In this document: piece after piece, positions 20,019 through 28,796 of the stretch
Layout of the letters: each line of letters starts with the position of its first letter
Numbering within the stretch: the first letter of the stretch is position 1
DNA from: DATNPH01 sp036703315
GTDB taxonomy: Bacteria > Cyanobacteriota > Cyanobacteriia > Cyanobacteriales > Coleofasciculaceae
Reading direction: 5' to 3'
Assembly (NCBI GenBank): GCA_036703315.1
Contig: DATNPH010000215.1
Coordinates: 1 to 64,000, forward strand
Length of the DNA stretch: 64,000 nt
The notes under the pieces: generated by a model
The model's input: only the letters and a program-made list of their open reading frames with translations
What the model was told of the DNA's origin: nothing
Database searches by the model: none
Position numbers and translations under genes: made by a program

Positions 20019-20744
20019 TTAAGTAGTAACTCGACAAATCCAAATAATCGTACTATTGAGCAAATGACCAGTCCAGGGAAAAGGAGTTAAAACTCTTCGC
20101 TCTATAGCTACTTTTCCCTGGAGTAACTGATCGATTTTTCTATAGTCAAATCCTTTGTGACCTCTAGCTGGAGCATTCAACGAGTGAGAGGAGGGAAAAC
20201 TATTAGTGTTCCAGAGAATTGAGGCGGAAAATAACTCGTTTAGATTGTAGCGCTCGTAGCCATAGCCTCCTTTTCTATTGGCAAAATAGCGTCCCACTTG
20301 CTTAAACAACAGTGATGGTCCGATTTCAATAGGGACAGAAATCACCAGGTGTGCACCTAGCTTGCTGTAGAGCAACATCTGCTCCAAAACACTTTCTGGT
20401 TCCCCAACATGTTCGAGCGTTTCTGTGCAAATGACTAAATCACAACTGTTAGGGGAGATTTTCTGTGATAGTTGGTGAGGCTGACAGAATTCAAACCCAG
20501 GTATATCTGCAAACATTTCCTGGCAAGCTGATATCATTAGTGGTTCTATGTCAACCCCAAATCCTGCCTTAACTAAGTTATGCTCATAAGCCATTTTCAG
20601 CAGCCAACCGTCGCCACAGCCATAATCTAACGCCTGAGTATATTGAACGTTACCGATCGCATCCAGGATGGTGCCAAAGCGGGAGCGATGAGCTAGACGC
20701 GTGAGGCGAGTACCTTGCTGGAGTATGCGTTGAGAGTAGGACAT
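20019..20744 (-). CDS. class I SAM-dependent methyltransferase
   Basis: The SAM-binding core is clear: TQALDYGCGDGWLLKMAYEH (motif I), a DIEP acidic loop binding the ribose, and SCDLVICTETLEHVGEPESV (post-I motif with the typical ETLEHV). The ATG at 20744 gives 241 residues; the longer frame begins with a TTG and has no better ribosome site. It is flanked on both sides by gaps of over 200 bp, with a nested palindromic element just upstream, so it may have its own promoter. Its context among glycosyltransferases suggests sugar methylation. Confidence 0.83.
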   Translation of the reverse strand: MSYSQRILQQGTRLTRLAHRSRFGTILDAIGNVQYTQALDYGCGDGWLLKMAYEHNLVKAGFGVDIEPLMISACQEMFADIPGFEFCQPHQLSQKISPNSCDLVICTETLEHVGEPESVLEQMLLYSKLGAHLVISVPIEIGPSLLFKQVGRYFANRKGGYGYERYNLNELFSASILWNTNSFPSSHSLNAPARGHKGFDYRKIDQLLQGKVAIERRVLTPFPWTGHLLNSTIIWICRVTT

Positions 20745-20768
20745 AAGCAAATCAAAAGTCAAAAGTCT

Positions 20769-20975
20769 AGGATTTACGCATAACCTCTATTAGTAGGGTG
20801 GGTTATGCTAGCCCTGTCAAGGTGTTAGGTCTTAGGTGGTAGGTTTTAGGGGAAAAGCCAGACCAATACGCGTGAAAAATTAGGGTTTTGGGTTCCTTGC
20901 ATAGCTTTCTGCCTCCCTACCACCTACCACCTTGACAGAGGTAGGTGAGCATAGCCCACCATCACGCTGATTAAA
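20769..20975. mobile_element. MITE-like element interrupted by a second palindromic element
   Basis: The outer element begins GGATTTACGCATAAC and GTAGGGTGGGTTATGCTAG and resumes after the interruption with AGCATAGCCCACCATCAC; the halves match the uninterrupted copy at 13994-14083. Between them lies a separate palindrome (20814-20938) with ends CTGTCAAGGTG and CACCTTGACAG plus arms of TAGGTGGTAGG type. The right terminus of the outer element (TGCGTATGTCCT in the other copy) is missing. Neither part can code for a transposase. Confidence 0.75.
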
Positions 20976-20978
20976 TGC

Positions 20979-22175
20979 TTAGTCAGACGCGACAAGTTCA
21001 GGAAGTGGTTGTTGGTTAAGGATCGAGCGATAGATACCGTTGAATTGTGAAGCGATCGCATTCCAAGAATACCGATGGCTTACTAGACGCTTGCCATTCT
21101 TCCCCAACTGTTGCCTGTATTCTGGAGAGGTGAGTAGCTGCGCGATCGCACTGGCTAGCGACTCAACGTCTCCCTCAATTACCAGTCCAGCCTTCGCTTC
21201 TGCAATGTCTGGTGAAATTTGAACATCAGGGGTAACAATTACTGGCAGTTGTGCTGCCATGGCTTCTGCCACAGCAATTCCAAAGTTTTCTGAGAACGAT
21301 GGCAGGACAAAGATATCTGAACCTTGGATTAACACATCTTTATCTTGACCCGTGACGAAACCAGGTACAGAGGTACGCTTCCCTAAACCAAGGGATGACA
21401 CTAAGTTTGTAAGGTAGGTGAAATAGTCTGGTTCTCCTGAACCCGCCAGTATTAAGTGAAAGTCGTAGTTTAGAGTTGCCAACTTGCTAAGTGCCTGTAG
21501 TAGCAAATCTGGGCGCTTTTTCGGATGCAGGCGAGAGAAGAATAGCACCACTGGCATCTCAGGCGGGATGTTGTAAATGTTACGTAGCTTTTGCTTAGCT
21601 TGGGGTTGATAAGTCGGCAAATGCACACCGTAAGGAATAACAAAGGTAGGAGTTGAAACCTGAAAGTTCCGCACATCCTGGGCTTCCTCAGCCGTAGCAC
21701 AGTGAATTGCTACAGATTGATTGAGGTTATGGCGCTCAATGATCGAGTAGACTTGCTTTTTGTGTCGTTGATGCTTAAGTGCCCAAGGTGTCAGCATTCC
21801 ATAGGGAGTGACTAAGTACGGAATTTTCTGCTGTCTTGCGATCGCAGCGGCACAAGTGGGAGCGTAGGAGAACAGATAGTGAGTATGTACAAGATCGTAA
21901 TCCTTCAAATGTTGCCCAAGCCAGCGCGTTAACTCAATGGAGAAAATAAATTCCTTCATCGGTAAAAAAGCTCTAGGCAGAAACCACACGGGAACGTTTG
22001 CGTACTCAACGCACTGGTACAACGGTACGTCTAGGATTTCAGCACCGTTATCATTTGTAGTAACAATTTCTGTCTCAACTCCCTGCTCTCGTAACGCTTT
22101 TACGGTTTCTAAAAGGATTTGAGTTGGACCTCCTTTGACTTTGGCTAGTGAAGGAATGACATGGAGTAATTTCAT
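20979..22175 (-). CDS. family 4 glycosyltransferase
   Basis: The 398-residue GT-B enzyme opens MKLLHVIPSLAKVKGGPTQI. It has VIPYGVHLPTYQP at the domain hinge, PVVLFFSRLHPKKRPDLLLQ (start of the donor domain) and SDIFVLPSFSENFGIAVAEA, which carries the EX7E-type motif (E-NFGIAVAE) that binds the nucleotide-sugar. The ATG at 22175 lies 2 bp after the stop of the upstream gene, so translation is probably coupled. Part of the polysaccharide locus; sugar specificity unknown. Confidence 0.9.
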   Translation of the reverse strand: MKLLHVIPSLAKVKGGPTQILLETVKALREQGVETEIVTTNDNGAEILDVPLYQCVEYANVPVWFLPRAFLPMKEFIFSIELTRWLGQHLKDYDLVHTHYLFSYAPTCAAAIARQQKIPYLVTPYGMLTPWALKHQRHKKQVYSIIERHNLNQSVAIHCATAEEAQDVRNFQVSTPTFVIPYGVHLPTYQPQAKQKLRNIYNIPPEMPVVLFFSRLHPKKRPDLLLQALSKLATLNYDFHLILAGSGEPDYFTYLTNLVSSLGLGKRTSVPGFVTGQDKDVLIQGSDIFVLPSFSENFGIAVAEAMAAQLPVIVTPDVQISPDIAEAKAGLVIEGDVESLASAIAQLLTSPEYRQQLGKNGKRLVSHRYSWNAIASQFNGIYRSILNQQPLPELVASD

Positions 22176-22177
22176 AG

Positions 22178-23338
22178 CTATTTTTCAAGAACGGTAGATG
22201 TTTTTATTAACTCACTAAGAGTTTTATTGAAGCGCTCAATCGAAAAATAATCAATTACTTTTTCTCGTAATAATTCAGGTTGATACATCAGAGAGTTGGG
22301 ATAAGTGCCTTGCAGAATTTGGATGAGGGCTTTGGTGATCGCATCCAAATCGTCAGGGTCAACCAATGCTCCCAACTCACCCTGACAAAGAGCGTCTATT
22401 GCGCCGTCCTTACTCCCGCCTAAGGTTGGTTTGCCACAGGCTAATGCTTCCAAATAAACAATCCCAAACCCCTCACCTTTACTTGGCATAGCAAAGACAT
22501 CACAAAGATTGTAATGATCGCCAAGCTCATGATCAGGAACAAATCCTGTTAAGGTGACGCACTCTTGCAAATTCAGCTGGCTAATTAATTGTTCAACACG
22601 GGGAGAGTCATCTCCTTTGCCAACCAGAATGTAATGAACATTTGGGATATGACGGCGAATTTCGGGTAGGGCTTGAATAATTTGGTCATAACCTTTGTAG
22701 CGATCGGCTCTGGCTAAACGACATACAGTTAAAATAATTGGCTGTTTAATTTCTAATCCGTAACGTTTCAGTAAGTAATCGGGTTTAGAGTTAATCTTAA
22801 ATCGACTAGCATCAAAGGTAACAGGCAAAAGGGGAATTTTATTCGGACTTATTCCTTGTTCATCAACTAAGCGATCGCGGGTGTAACTACTGATAGAAAC
22901 TATCTTGTCTGCTGCCTGTAATGCCTTTATCTTCCATTTGTCTTTAATCCACCAAGCATCAACACCATAGACCAGTATCCAGTAAGGAATACCCGTAAAT
23001 CGGTGAATCCAGAAAGCGACAGGCGCAAAATTCAGATGTCCACACAAAATAAAGTTCGGTCGCTTGAAGAAGGCTCCTAAAATGAGACTCAGAGAAAAGC
23101 ATGGTGTTTGCAAAAATTTCGAAAGCTTACCACTAAATAAAAATAAAATATTATTTGAATTAAATCTATCTTGAGGTAAATGTTTATCAACTTTATCGAA
23201 AACAGATAAATATACATCAGGGAATTCATCTACTAGCGCTTGCAGTACATCTTGGAGATAGACTTGAATCCCTCCCTTAAATTCAAAGAGATTCGGAACC
23301 CAGAAATGAATAGAGCTTTGCTTATCAAGATTTTGCAT
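22178..23338 (-). CDS. family 4 glycosyltransferase
   Basis: This 386-residue enzyme has N-terminal FWVPNLFEFKGGIQVYLQDV (GG loop), LPVTFDASRF, ILTVCRLARADRYKGYDQII at the start of the donor domain and CDVFAMPSKGEGFGIVYLEA with the EGFGIVYLE catalytic motif, followed by ACGKPTLGGSKDGAIDAL. It is tightly followed by another GT4 gene (2 bp gap) and preceded by a third at 32 bp, so three consecutive GT4 genes form one unit. It most likely transfers one hexose in assembly of the surface polysaccharide. Confidence 0.9.
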   Translation of the reverse strand: MQNLDKQSSIHFWVPNLFEFKGGIQVYLQDVLQALVDEFPDVYLSVFDKVDKHLPQDRFNSNNILFLFSGKLSKFLQTPCFSLSLILGAFFKRPNFILCGHLNFAPVAFWIHRFTGIPYWILVYGVDAWWIKDKWKIKALQAADKIVSISSYTRDRLVDEQGISPNKIPLLPVTFDASRFKINSKPDYLLKRYGLEIKQPIILTVCRLARADRYKGYDQIIQALPEIRRHIPNVHYILVGKGDDSPRVEQLISQLNLQECVTLTGFVPDHELGDHYNLCDVFAMPSKGEGFGIVYLEALACGKPTLGGSKDGAIDALCQGELGALVDPDDLDAITKALIQILQGTYPNSLMYQPELLREKVIDYFSIERFNKTLSELIKTSTVLEK

Positions 23339-23370
23339 AAAAATATAATTAATTTAAATAAATTCTAACT

Positions 23371-24639
23371 TTACTGTCTAAGCTTTTGATGACTTAGAAT
23401 TTCCTGAACTTGACTCACCAGTCTTTGGCGATATAAATTCCAACTAAGTTGTTCAGCTCTCTGGCGAGCAGCGTGACCCATTTCAGCTAGTTCCAAAGGA
23501 TGACGATAGCACCACTCTAGTTTTTCTTTAAGTACTTCTACATTCCGAATCGGTATAATAAAGCCCTCCTTAGCATCTGTAACAATATCAGAACCACCAG
23601 CGTTAGGCGTGGTAATTAGGGGAATTCCACAAGCCATTGCCTCTAACTGTACTAGGGCAAGTCCTTCAACTAGAGAAGGAATAACTAGAATATTTGCAGA
23701 GCTATAGTAGTTGTTTAATGAGGCATGAGGTAAAGAGGGAATATAACGAATTCCCTCTGTGTATTGGTTTAGCCAGCCTTCTGGAAATTCGTTAATCCCT
23801 ACTAACATTAACTCTGCCTTAGGAAGACTTAATTCCTGCCAAGCTTGTAGTAAGTAGTGAACGCCTTTGCGTGGTCCCACACGACCTACAAATAATACTC
23901 GAAAAACTTTGTCTACTTTAGGTTGGGGGTGAAAATAGTCCACTGGTGCCCCAAATGGAATTACACTGATAATTTCCTGTTTTATGCCAGCATCAAGTAA
24001 TGAACTCTGTACAAATGAAGAGGGAACAAAGATGTGATCGGCAAGTTTAATTTCCTGTTCTTTACGCTCAAGCTTCCACATCGGTTCTTGAGTTGCCTGC
24101 AATGCCGAAGCTAGTTCAGGAAATCGTTCTGCTTCTTCTTGATGGATATCTCGACTGGTGGGATAAAAGACAATTGGCAGATCGTACAAGCAAAGAATAC
24201 TCTGCTGTTTTGCTGTACAAAATGTGGTAGCTGCCCCATCTTCATAAGCATAGATAGCATCGATATTTTGAAGATGATGCGAGGCGACATGATGATCTAG
24301 TGAGGCATAAACCCAATCAACCAATCCTTGATAACTGAAATTCAAGCGACGATATAAACTTGTTTTTACTAGCAAAAGTCGCATGGCTTCCTGCCAGGGA
24401 TGTATCCGCATCCGCACATCTTTGGGAGGAATCCAGGTTCTTCGTCCTAATTCCTGAATAACAGAGTTTCTAATTGGCTGGGGCAGTAGATTTAGGTAGC
24501 GTGACAAAGAGCTTTCTGGCTCATAGGCAATAGTGGTAATGATTTCCTGAAGTAAGCCGACTTCCGAAAAAGCGATCGCTGCCTGACGCGAAAATGGATT
24601 ACCTGTAGGGTGAATTAGAGAAATACGAGGATAGAGCAT
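23371..24639 (-). CDS. family 4 glycosyltransferase
   Basis: The 422-residue protein has RVLFVGRVGPRKGVHYLLQA at the donor-domain start and ANILVIPSLVEGLALVQLEA, where EGLALVQLE replaces the usual EGFG pattern, then MACGIPLITTPNAGGSDIV. Its ATG at 24639 lies 41 bp inside the 3' end of the Wzy-like gene in another frame, a long overlap that suggests translational coupling. An HX-rich stretch (LDHHVASHHLQ) is unusual. The N-terminal domain lacks the common GG loop and starts ISLIHPTGNPFSRQAAIAF, a variant seen in some cyanobacterial GT4 enzymes. Confidence 0.87.
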   Translation of the reverse strand: MLYPRISLIHPTGNPFSRQAAIAFSEVGLLQEIITTIAYEPESSLSRYLNLLPQPIRNSVIQELGRRTWIPPKDVRMRIHPWQEAMRLLLVKTSLYRRLNFSYQGLVDWVYASLDHHVASHHLQNIDAIYAYEDGAATTFCTAKQQSILCLYDLPIVFYPTSRDIHQEEAERFPELASALQATQEPMWKLERKEQEIKLADHIFVPSSFVQSSLLDAGIKQEIISVIPFGAPVDYFHPQPKVDKVFRVLFVGRVGPRKGVHYLLQAWQELSLPKAELMLVGINEFPEGWLNQYTEGIRYIPSLPHASLNNYYSSANILVIPSLVEGLALVQLEAMACGIPLITTPNAGGSDIVTDAKEGFIIPIRNVEVLKEKLEWCYRHPLELAEMGHAARQRAEQLSWNLYRQRLVSQVQEILSHQKLRQ

Positions 24640-26005
24640 CTTCCTGCAAAAGTTGTTGTTCTCGTTGCCAGTTCTCTATTTGCTCCAGTTGAGGTAGCAA
24701 AAATATCCAGCTGCTGAGGAACCAGTAGTAAACGGCAAAAGTTGGGGCAAAAACTAGAAAACCATTGATTTGGATTGCCTGGATGAGAAAAGCAGTAATT
24801 GCTAGGTTTTGCAAGAATGGTCTTTTTAATTTCCAAGAGGTATATAAAAGTCCGATTATAATACCCACTCTCATGCTGTACCAGAAAAGGAAGCCAATGG
24901 GACCTAGTTCCAAGGCAATTCTGCCCATTTCTGCTTCAAAAGGAACTGGAATCGGTTCACCAGCTTGCAAATCTAGAACTCTGCGAAGAAGAGGGGCAGC
25001 TTGGTGTGTAGCACCAGTGCCATAACCATCAAGTTGTTTGTACTGAATAAAGTCAAAAGGCTCTAGGAAACTGAGCGAAACGCGCCCAGATACGTCTCGG
25101 TAAGATGTGGTACGAAGCCAAAACGCATTGATGGCTGGGCGAAACCAGATGGTAGCAGCAATAGTAACGATTAGGACAGGCAGTATTAACTGCTTAATCA
25201 GACGCAGTACGCTTTCAGGATTAGTAAATCCTTTGATACCAAAGTAAAAAGCCACAAATAAAACTTCAGCAAAAACAGTACCACGAGAGCCAGTCATTAA
25301 CGAGTTAACACTAACTAAGAATAGTTCAATAATAGAGAGTAACCGCCATACCTGAGGCTGTTTTACTGAAAGCATAGGTATCAGTAAACCGAAGCATACT
25401 ATTAGGTAGATTCCATAGCCACTGATGTAGGAAAAAGTCCCTGTAATTCTTACAATTGCGTTGACGCCAAAGGTTACTACAGCTTGCGCTTCTTCATTAG
25501 AATATTTGTTAATAAAGCTTGAAGCCGGACTCAAGAATTGAACAACACCAATGAGTCCAACCGGGATAGTAAGCAAAAGATGCGATCGCAGAAACTTGTA
25601 TAGCTCGTCTTCTGATTGAAACAGAGCAGCTAACATCCAGATTAAGGGAATATACAAAAGATAGGCCCTCAAGCCAAAGATTCCTACAAAAGGTGACCCT
25701 AAGCTCGGATTAAATACCTGAAATACACACCAGCCAATGGCAATAAAAATCAAAAAATTGATAATCTTGCCTTTAGGGATTAGTCTTCTATCAGTAGCTG
25801 AGAACCCATAAAAATTAAAATAGGCTCCAAGCAGGACAATTTCTTTCAAAAAATAAATCATCTCGCTAGCTTGAGGGACTATCCATTTCCGTAGGGCACC
25901 CTCAATAACTAGAAGAAAAAAGACAGCTTTGACAGTACGTCGCCAATTGAGAGCTGAGAAACAAAAGATAATTACACAAGCTACTAGAGCAATTAACAGT
26001 TTCAA
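24599..26005 (-). CDS. Wzy-like O-antigen polymerase/ligase family membrane protein
   Basis: The 468-residue protein is hydrophobic throughout, with roughly ten or more membrane helices, and has the family's periplasmic loop with FSYISGYGIYLIVCFGLL and SLMTGSRGTVFAEVLFVAFY (the TGSRG motif before a helix is typical of O-antigen polymerase/ligase proteins). Such proteins join lipid-linked repeat units or transfer chains outside the inner membrane. The start is TTG at 26005 with AAGGAG seven bases upstream; an ATG five bases away is out of frame and runs into an immediate stop, so TTG is the supported choice. It overlaps the following GT4 gene by 41 bp. Confidence 0.82.
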   Translation of the reverse strand: MKLLIALVACVIIFCFSALNWRRTVKAVFFLLVIEGALRKWIVPQASEMIYFLKEIVLLGAYFNFYGFSATDRRLIPKGKIINFLIFIAIGWCVFQVFNPSLGSPFVGIFGLRAYLLYIPLIWMLAALFQSEDELYKFLRSHLLLTIPVGLIGVVQFLSPASSFINKYSNEEAQAVVTFGVNAIVRITGTFSYISGYGIYLIVCFGLLIPMLSVKQPQVWRLLSIIELFLVSVNSLMTGSRGTVFAEVLFVAFYFGIKGFTNPESVLRLIKQLILPVLIVTIAATIWFRPAINAFWLRTTSYRDVSGRVSLSFLEPFDFIQYKQLDGYGTGATHQAAPLLRRVLDLQAGEPIPVPFEAEMGRIALELGPIGFLFWYSMRVGIIIGLLYTSWKLKRPFLQNLAITAFLIQAIQINGFLVFAPTFAVYYWFLSSWIFLLPQLEQIENWQREQQLLQEDALSSYFSNSPYR

Positions 26006-26032
26006 TGCATAACTCCTTTGAACATCCCTAGG

Positions 26033-26695
26033 TTAATTTATGGGTTCAGCAATAGTCAGAAGTGAGGGATAGTTCTTTTTTAAGAAGCTTAGCCAATAGG
26101 CAATTTTAACAGACTGATTCTGAGATGTTATTGCTCCAAGCGTGTTTAATAGGAAAGGACCATAGAGTTTAGTTTGATGAACAGGACGCCAACCACAGTG
26201 AAATAAAAGATTAGTAATAGTCTGAAATGTCCAGCATTGAAAATGTTGATTAGAGTCAGGTTCTAGCCTTGGCTTTAGATCTACTTCTACTGGAAGAATT
26301 AAAATTAATTTTCCCTCAGGTTTAAGATATCGGTGAAAATTTTCCAACTCGGCTGCTGGTGTTGGAGAATGTTCAAGTGAATGAGATGATAGTAAAAAAT
26401 CAAAATGATGTTGCGGGATATCTTCTATACGGTTTAAAGCATTTCTACCCTGTTGTAGAAGATAGTTTACAGCATACTCAGAATAATCAAAGAATGTCAC
26501 CTTTGAAAGGGATGCTGAGACCTGTCCTAAACCGCAACCATAATCTAAAATAGAAAGTTCAGTATTAAGATTGTTTCGATGAAAAATTGCTTCTTTCCAG
26601 TAGATAGAAAGCAGTTCATAGTATTTTTTGTTCTCAAAAACTCGCGAGTAATGAGTTAGGTAATAATTTTTATTATAGGCTCCGACATCTTCCAT
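26033..26695 (-). CDS. class I SAM-dependent methyltransferase
   Basis: Residues LSILDYGCGLGQVSASLSKV form SAM motif I and HFDFLLSSHSLEHSPTPAAE the post-I region with a SLEH motif, followed by YLKPEGKLILILPVE (motif III). This is the UbiE/Methyltransf_11 type fold. The ATG at 26695 (MEDVGAYNKN) has GAGGA six bases upstream; an upstream ATG at 26707 would add four residues. The gene is AT-rich. It lies 27 bp ahead of the wzy-like gene and is likely in the same transcript. Confidence 0.82.
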   Translation of the reverse strand: MEDVGAYNKNYYLTHYSRVFENKKYYELLSIYWKEAIFHRNNLNTELSILDYGCGLGQVSASLSKVTFFDYSEYAVNYLLQQGRNALNRIEDIPQHHFDFLLSSHSLEHSPTPAAELENFHRYLKPEGKLILILPVEVDLKPRLEPDSNQHFQCWTFQTITNLLFHCGWRPVHQTKLYGPFLLNTLGAITSQNQSVKIAYWLSFLKKNYPSLLTIAEPIN

Positions 26696-26736
26696 AATAT
26701 TCCTCATTACTTACTGAGCTCTCTTTGATTACACTA

Positions 26737-27897
26737 CTAGTATTTAATCTTTTTTTTAGAAGTGAGATTATCTTGATGTTTTTCAGTTAAGTTTCTGTAG
26801 ATTTCCACATATCTTTTTGTAAGTTCTACTTCATCAAAAATATTAACTTGGATAGCAGCATTTTCTAGTTGCTCTTTGGCTATAGACTCATCTGTAAGAA
26901 GTTTAATCATACACTCATAAAGTGACAAGCAATCTCCATTCTTGAATTTTAAGCCAGCATTCTCTACACATTCGGCATGTCCTCCAAATTCAGATACAAT
27001 AAGATTTTTACCAGCCGCTAACAATTCCAAGGCTACTCCTCCCATCGGTTCTTCCCAAACAGATGGAACAACAGCAATCTGGGATTGACCGATGACTTCC
27101 AGTAGCTTTGCGCCATATTTAGCGCCTAAAAAGAACACATTTTTGGTTAGATGTCGTTCTAACACTAGGTTTTCTAGAGCTGATTTTATAGTTCCATCAC
27201 CGACAATAGCCAGTGTTCTGTCTTGGTATTTAGGATTAGAAACTAATAAGTCAAATGCCCGTACTAGATCTGAAACACCTTTTTCACTGACTAAGCGACC
27301 AACGTAGATAAAATCATATTTTTTGGGTTCAATACTTCTTGCTATCTTGAACTTATCTAAGGGATAAGGAGTATAGGCTACAACTTGATTCTTTAATGGC
27401 TGTCGTCTGGCTACCCAGTGCGTAGCTGCAATATTCAAATCTACATTAGTAGCGACATAACGCCTAATAATTAATTTAACGGACTCTTTTAAAAAGTAAA
27501 CTATACCTTTTTTATGAAGATGGTAAATTAAGGAAGCTAGAGGAGTCATAGGGGCGGGTTCGCCATCTACCCAACCTAATCCATCAACACAGGAAACCTG
27601 GTAGCCGTTGTGTGTCCAGATGAAAGGTTTATTGTTTAATTTTGCAAACGGAAACATTGCTACACTGGCACCGTTAGAATGCACTAAATCACATTGACGT
27701 GCTAATTTAAAGCGCTCTCTCAAGGTTGGGCGTCGAACTACTCTGTAACTGTAGTTGTCTTCTTGATTGGAAGGCGTTTCTGTAATAACTATGCATTCAT
27801 TTCCTAATCGAACAATGTTTTCAGCTAATGTAGCCGTGATGGTTTCAACACCACCGAGAGAAGGCCAGAATATAGAAGAGTAGAGCAAGATTCTCAT
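26737..27897 (-). CDS. family 4 glycosyltransferase
   Basis: The 386-residue GT-B protein starts MRILLYSSIFWPSLGGVETI with the GG loop, has THNGYQVSCVDGLGW in the acceptor domain, FIYVGRLVSEKGVSDLVRAF at the donor-domain start, and SQIAVVPSVWEEPMGGVALE, where the second Glu of the EX7E motif is kept. A lysine-rich C-terminus (LTSKKKIKY) could contact the membrane. It is AT-rich like the methyltransferase that follows. Probable sugar transferase in the polysaccharide locus. Confidence 0.89.
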   Translation of the reverse strand: MRILLYSSIFWPSLGGVETITATLAENIVRLGNECIVITETPSNQEDNYSYRVVRRPTLRERFKLARQCDLVHSNGASVAMFPFAKLNNKPFIWTHNGYQVSCVDGLGWVDGEPAPMTPLASLIYHLHKKGIVYFLKESVKLIIRRYVATNVDLNIAATHWVARRQPLKNQVVAYTPYPLDKFKIARSIEPKKYDFIYVGRLVSEKGVSDLVRAFDLLVSNPKYQDRTLAIVGDGTIKSALENLVLERHLTKNVFFLGAKYGAKLLEVIGQSQIAVVPSVWEEPMGGVALELLAAGKNLIVSEFGGHAECVENAGLKFKNGDCLSLYECMIKLLTDESIAKEQLENAAIQVNIFDEVELTKRYVEIYRNLTEKHQDNLTSKKKIKY

Positions 27898-27976
27898 GCC
27901 AATTTTTGTGCAATTGCTAATAATTTATCGTCATACTAATTTCCTTAAGTTGTTTTACTGAAACTATTCTATAGAA

Positions 27977-28735
27977 TCAAGTTGCAACATTTTCAAGGAA
28001 ATCATCTTGCAATTGGACAATATCTTTGGAAGTTAGATTGGGTTTCTGAAAATAATAGGCATCTTTATCAATTTGCACCAGCGTGATATCTTGGTTTAAG
28101 TTACTTATAAATTCATCAGTTGCCAATCTACTTCCCTGAAAACAACCATAGTCATTTAATAGTACATAACCGCCAGGTTGAACTGATTCATAAAAGGTTT
28201 CTAAAGAGAGTTTAACGGGATTATAGAAATCACAATCAATATGTAGTAAAGCAATCTTAGTCCTTTCAGATTTAGGTAATGTATCCTCAAATAGCCCAAC
28301 GACAATCGTGTATTGCTCATCAGGGATACTTAAACGATGCATAATTCTTCGGGTTTGCTTTTCAGAACCAACGCAAGTGCCTTGGAGTGCTCTTGAATAA
28401 TCATCATCCTTATCAATAGCCTCTGGCATACCAGCAAAAGAATCATAAAGCCAAAGCTTACGCTCAAATTTGGAACGCCTTGCCTCGTAGCCTAAGACGC
28501 CAGCGCTACCTCCACGATAAACACCACACTCGACGAAATCGCCAGGCACTTCTTCCCGTTCTAATCGCTGCGCTAATTCTTGGAGGAAAAATAGATTGAT
28601 GTTAGAGAGGAGGGAGTGAGGACGTACTGTTTTAAAGGGTTTTGGAAAGCCGAAGTACCGAATATCATAAGCGAGTTCCAGCAGGAACTGGGGTAATATT
28701 CTGTACACAATAGCTTTGGTAGATTGCCTTAACAT
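27977..28735 (-). CDS. TylF/MycF family methyltransferase
   Basis: The 252-residue protein contains GDFVECGVYRGGSAGVLGYE, LWLYDSFAGMPEAIDKDD and IALLHIDCDFYNPVKLSLET followed by YVLLNDYGCFQGSR. These are the hallmarks of the TylF/MycF (PF05711) group of SAM- and Mg-dependent sugar O-methyltransferases from macrolide pathways; the two Asp residues of HIDCDFY and the later NDYG bind metal and hold the base. In glycan loci such enzymes methylate sugar hydroxyls. This is the strongest single indication that the product is an O-methylated polysaccharide or lipid-linked glycan. Confidence 0.88.
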   Translation of the reverse strand: MLRQSTKAIVYRILPQFLLELAYDIRYFGFPKPFKTVRPHSLLSNINLFFLQELAQRLEREEVPGDFVECGVYRGGSAGVLGYEARRSKFERKLWLYDSFAGMPEAIDKDDDYSRALQGTCVGSEKQTRRIMHRLSIPDEQYTIVVGLFEDTLPKSERTKIALLHIDCDFYNPVKLSLETFYESVQPGGYVLLNDYGCFQGSRLATDEFISNLNQDITLVQIDKDAYYFQKPNLTSKDIVQLQDDFLENVAT

Positions 28736-28796
28736 TAGGATAATAATGACCGAGTTAGATTATTCACGTTTTAATGTAGTTTATTAGTGATGGCGC

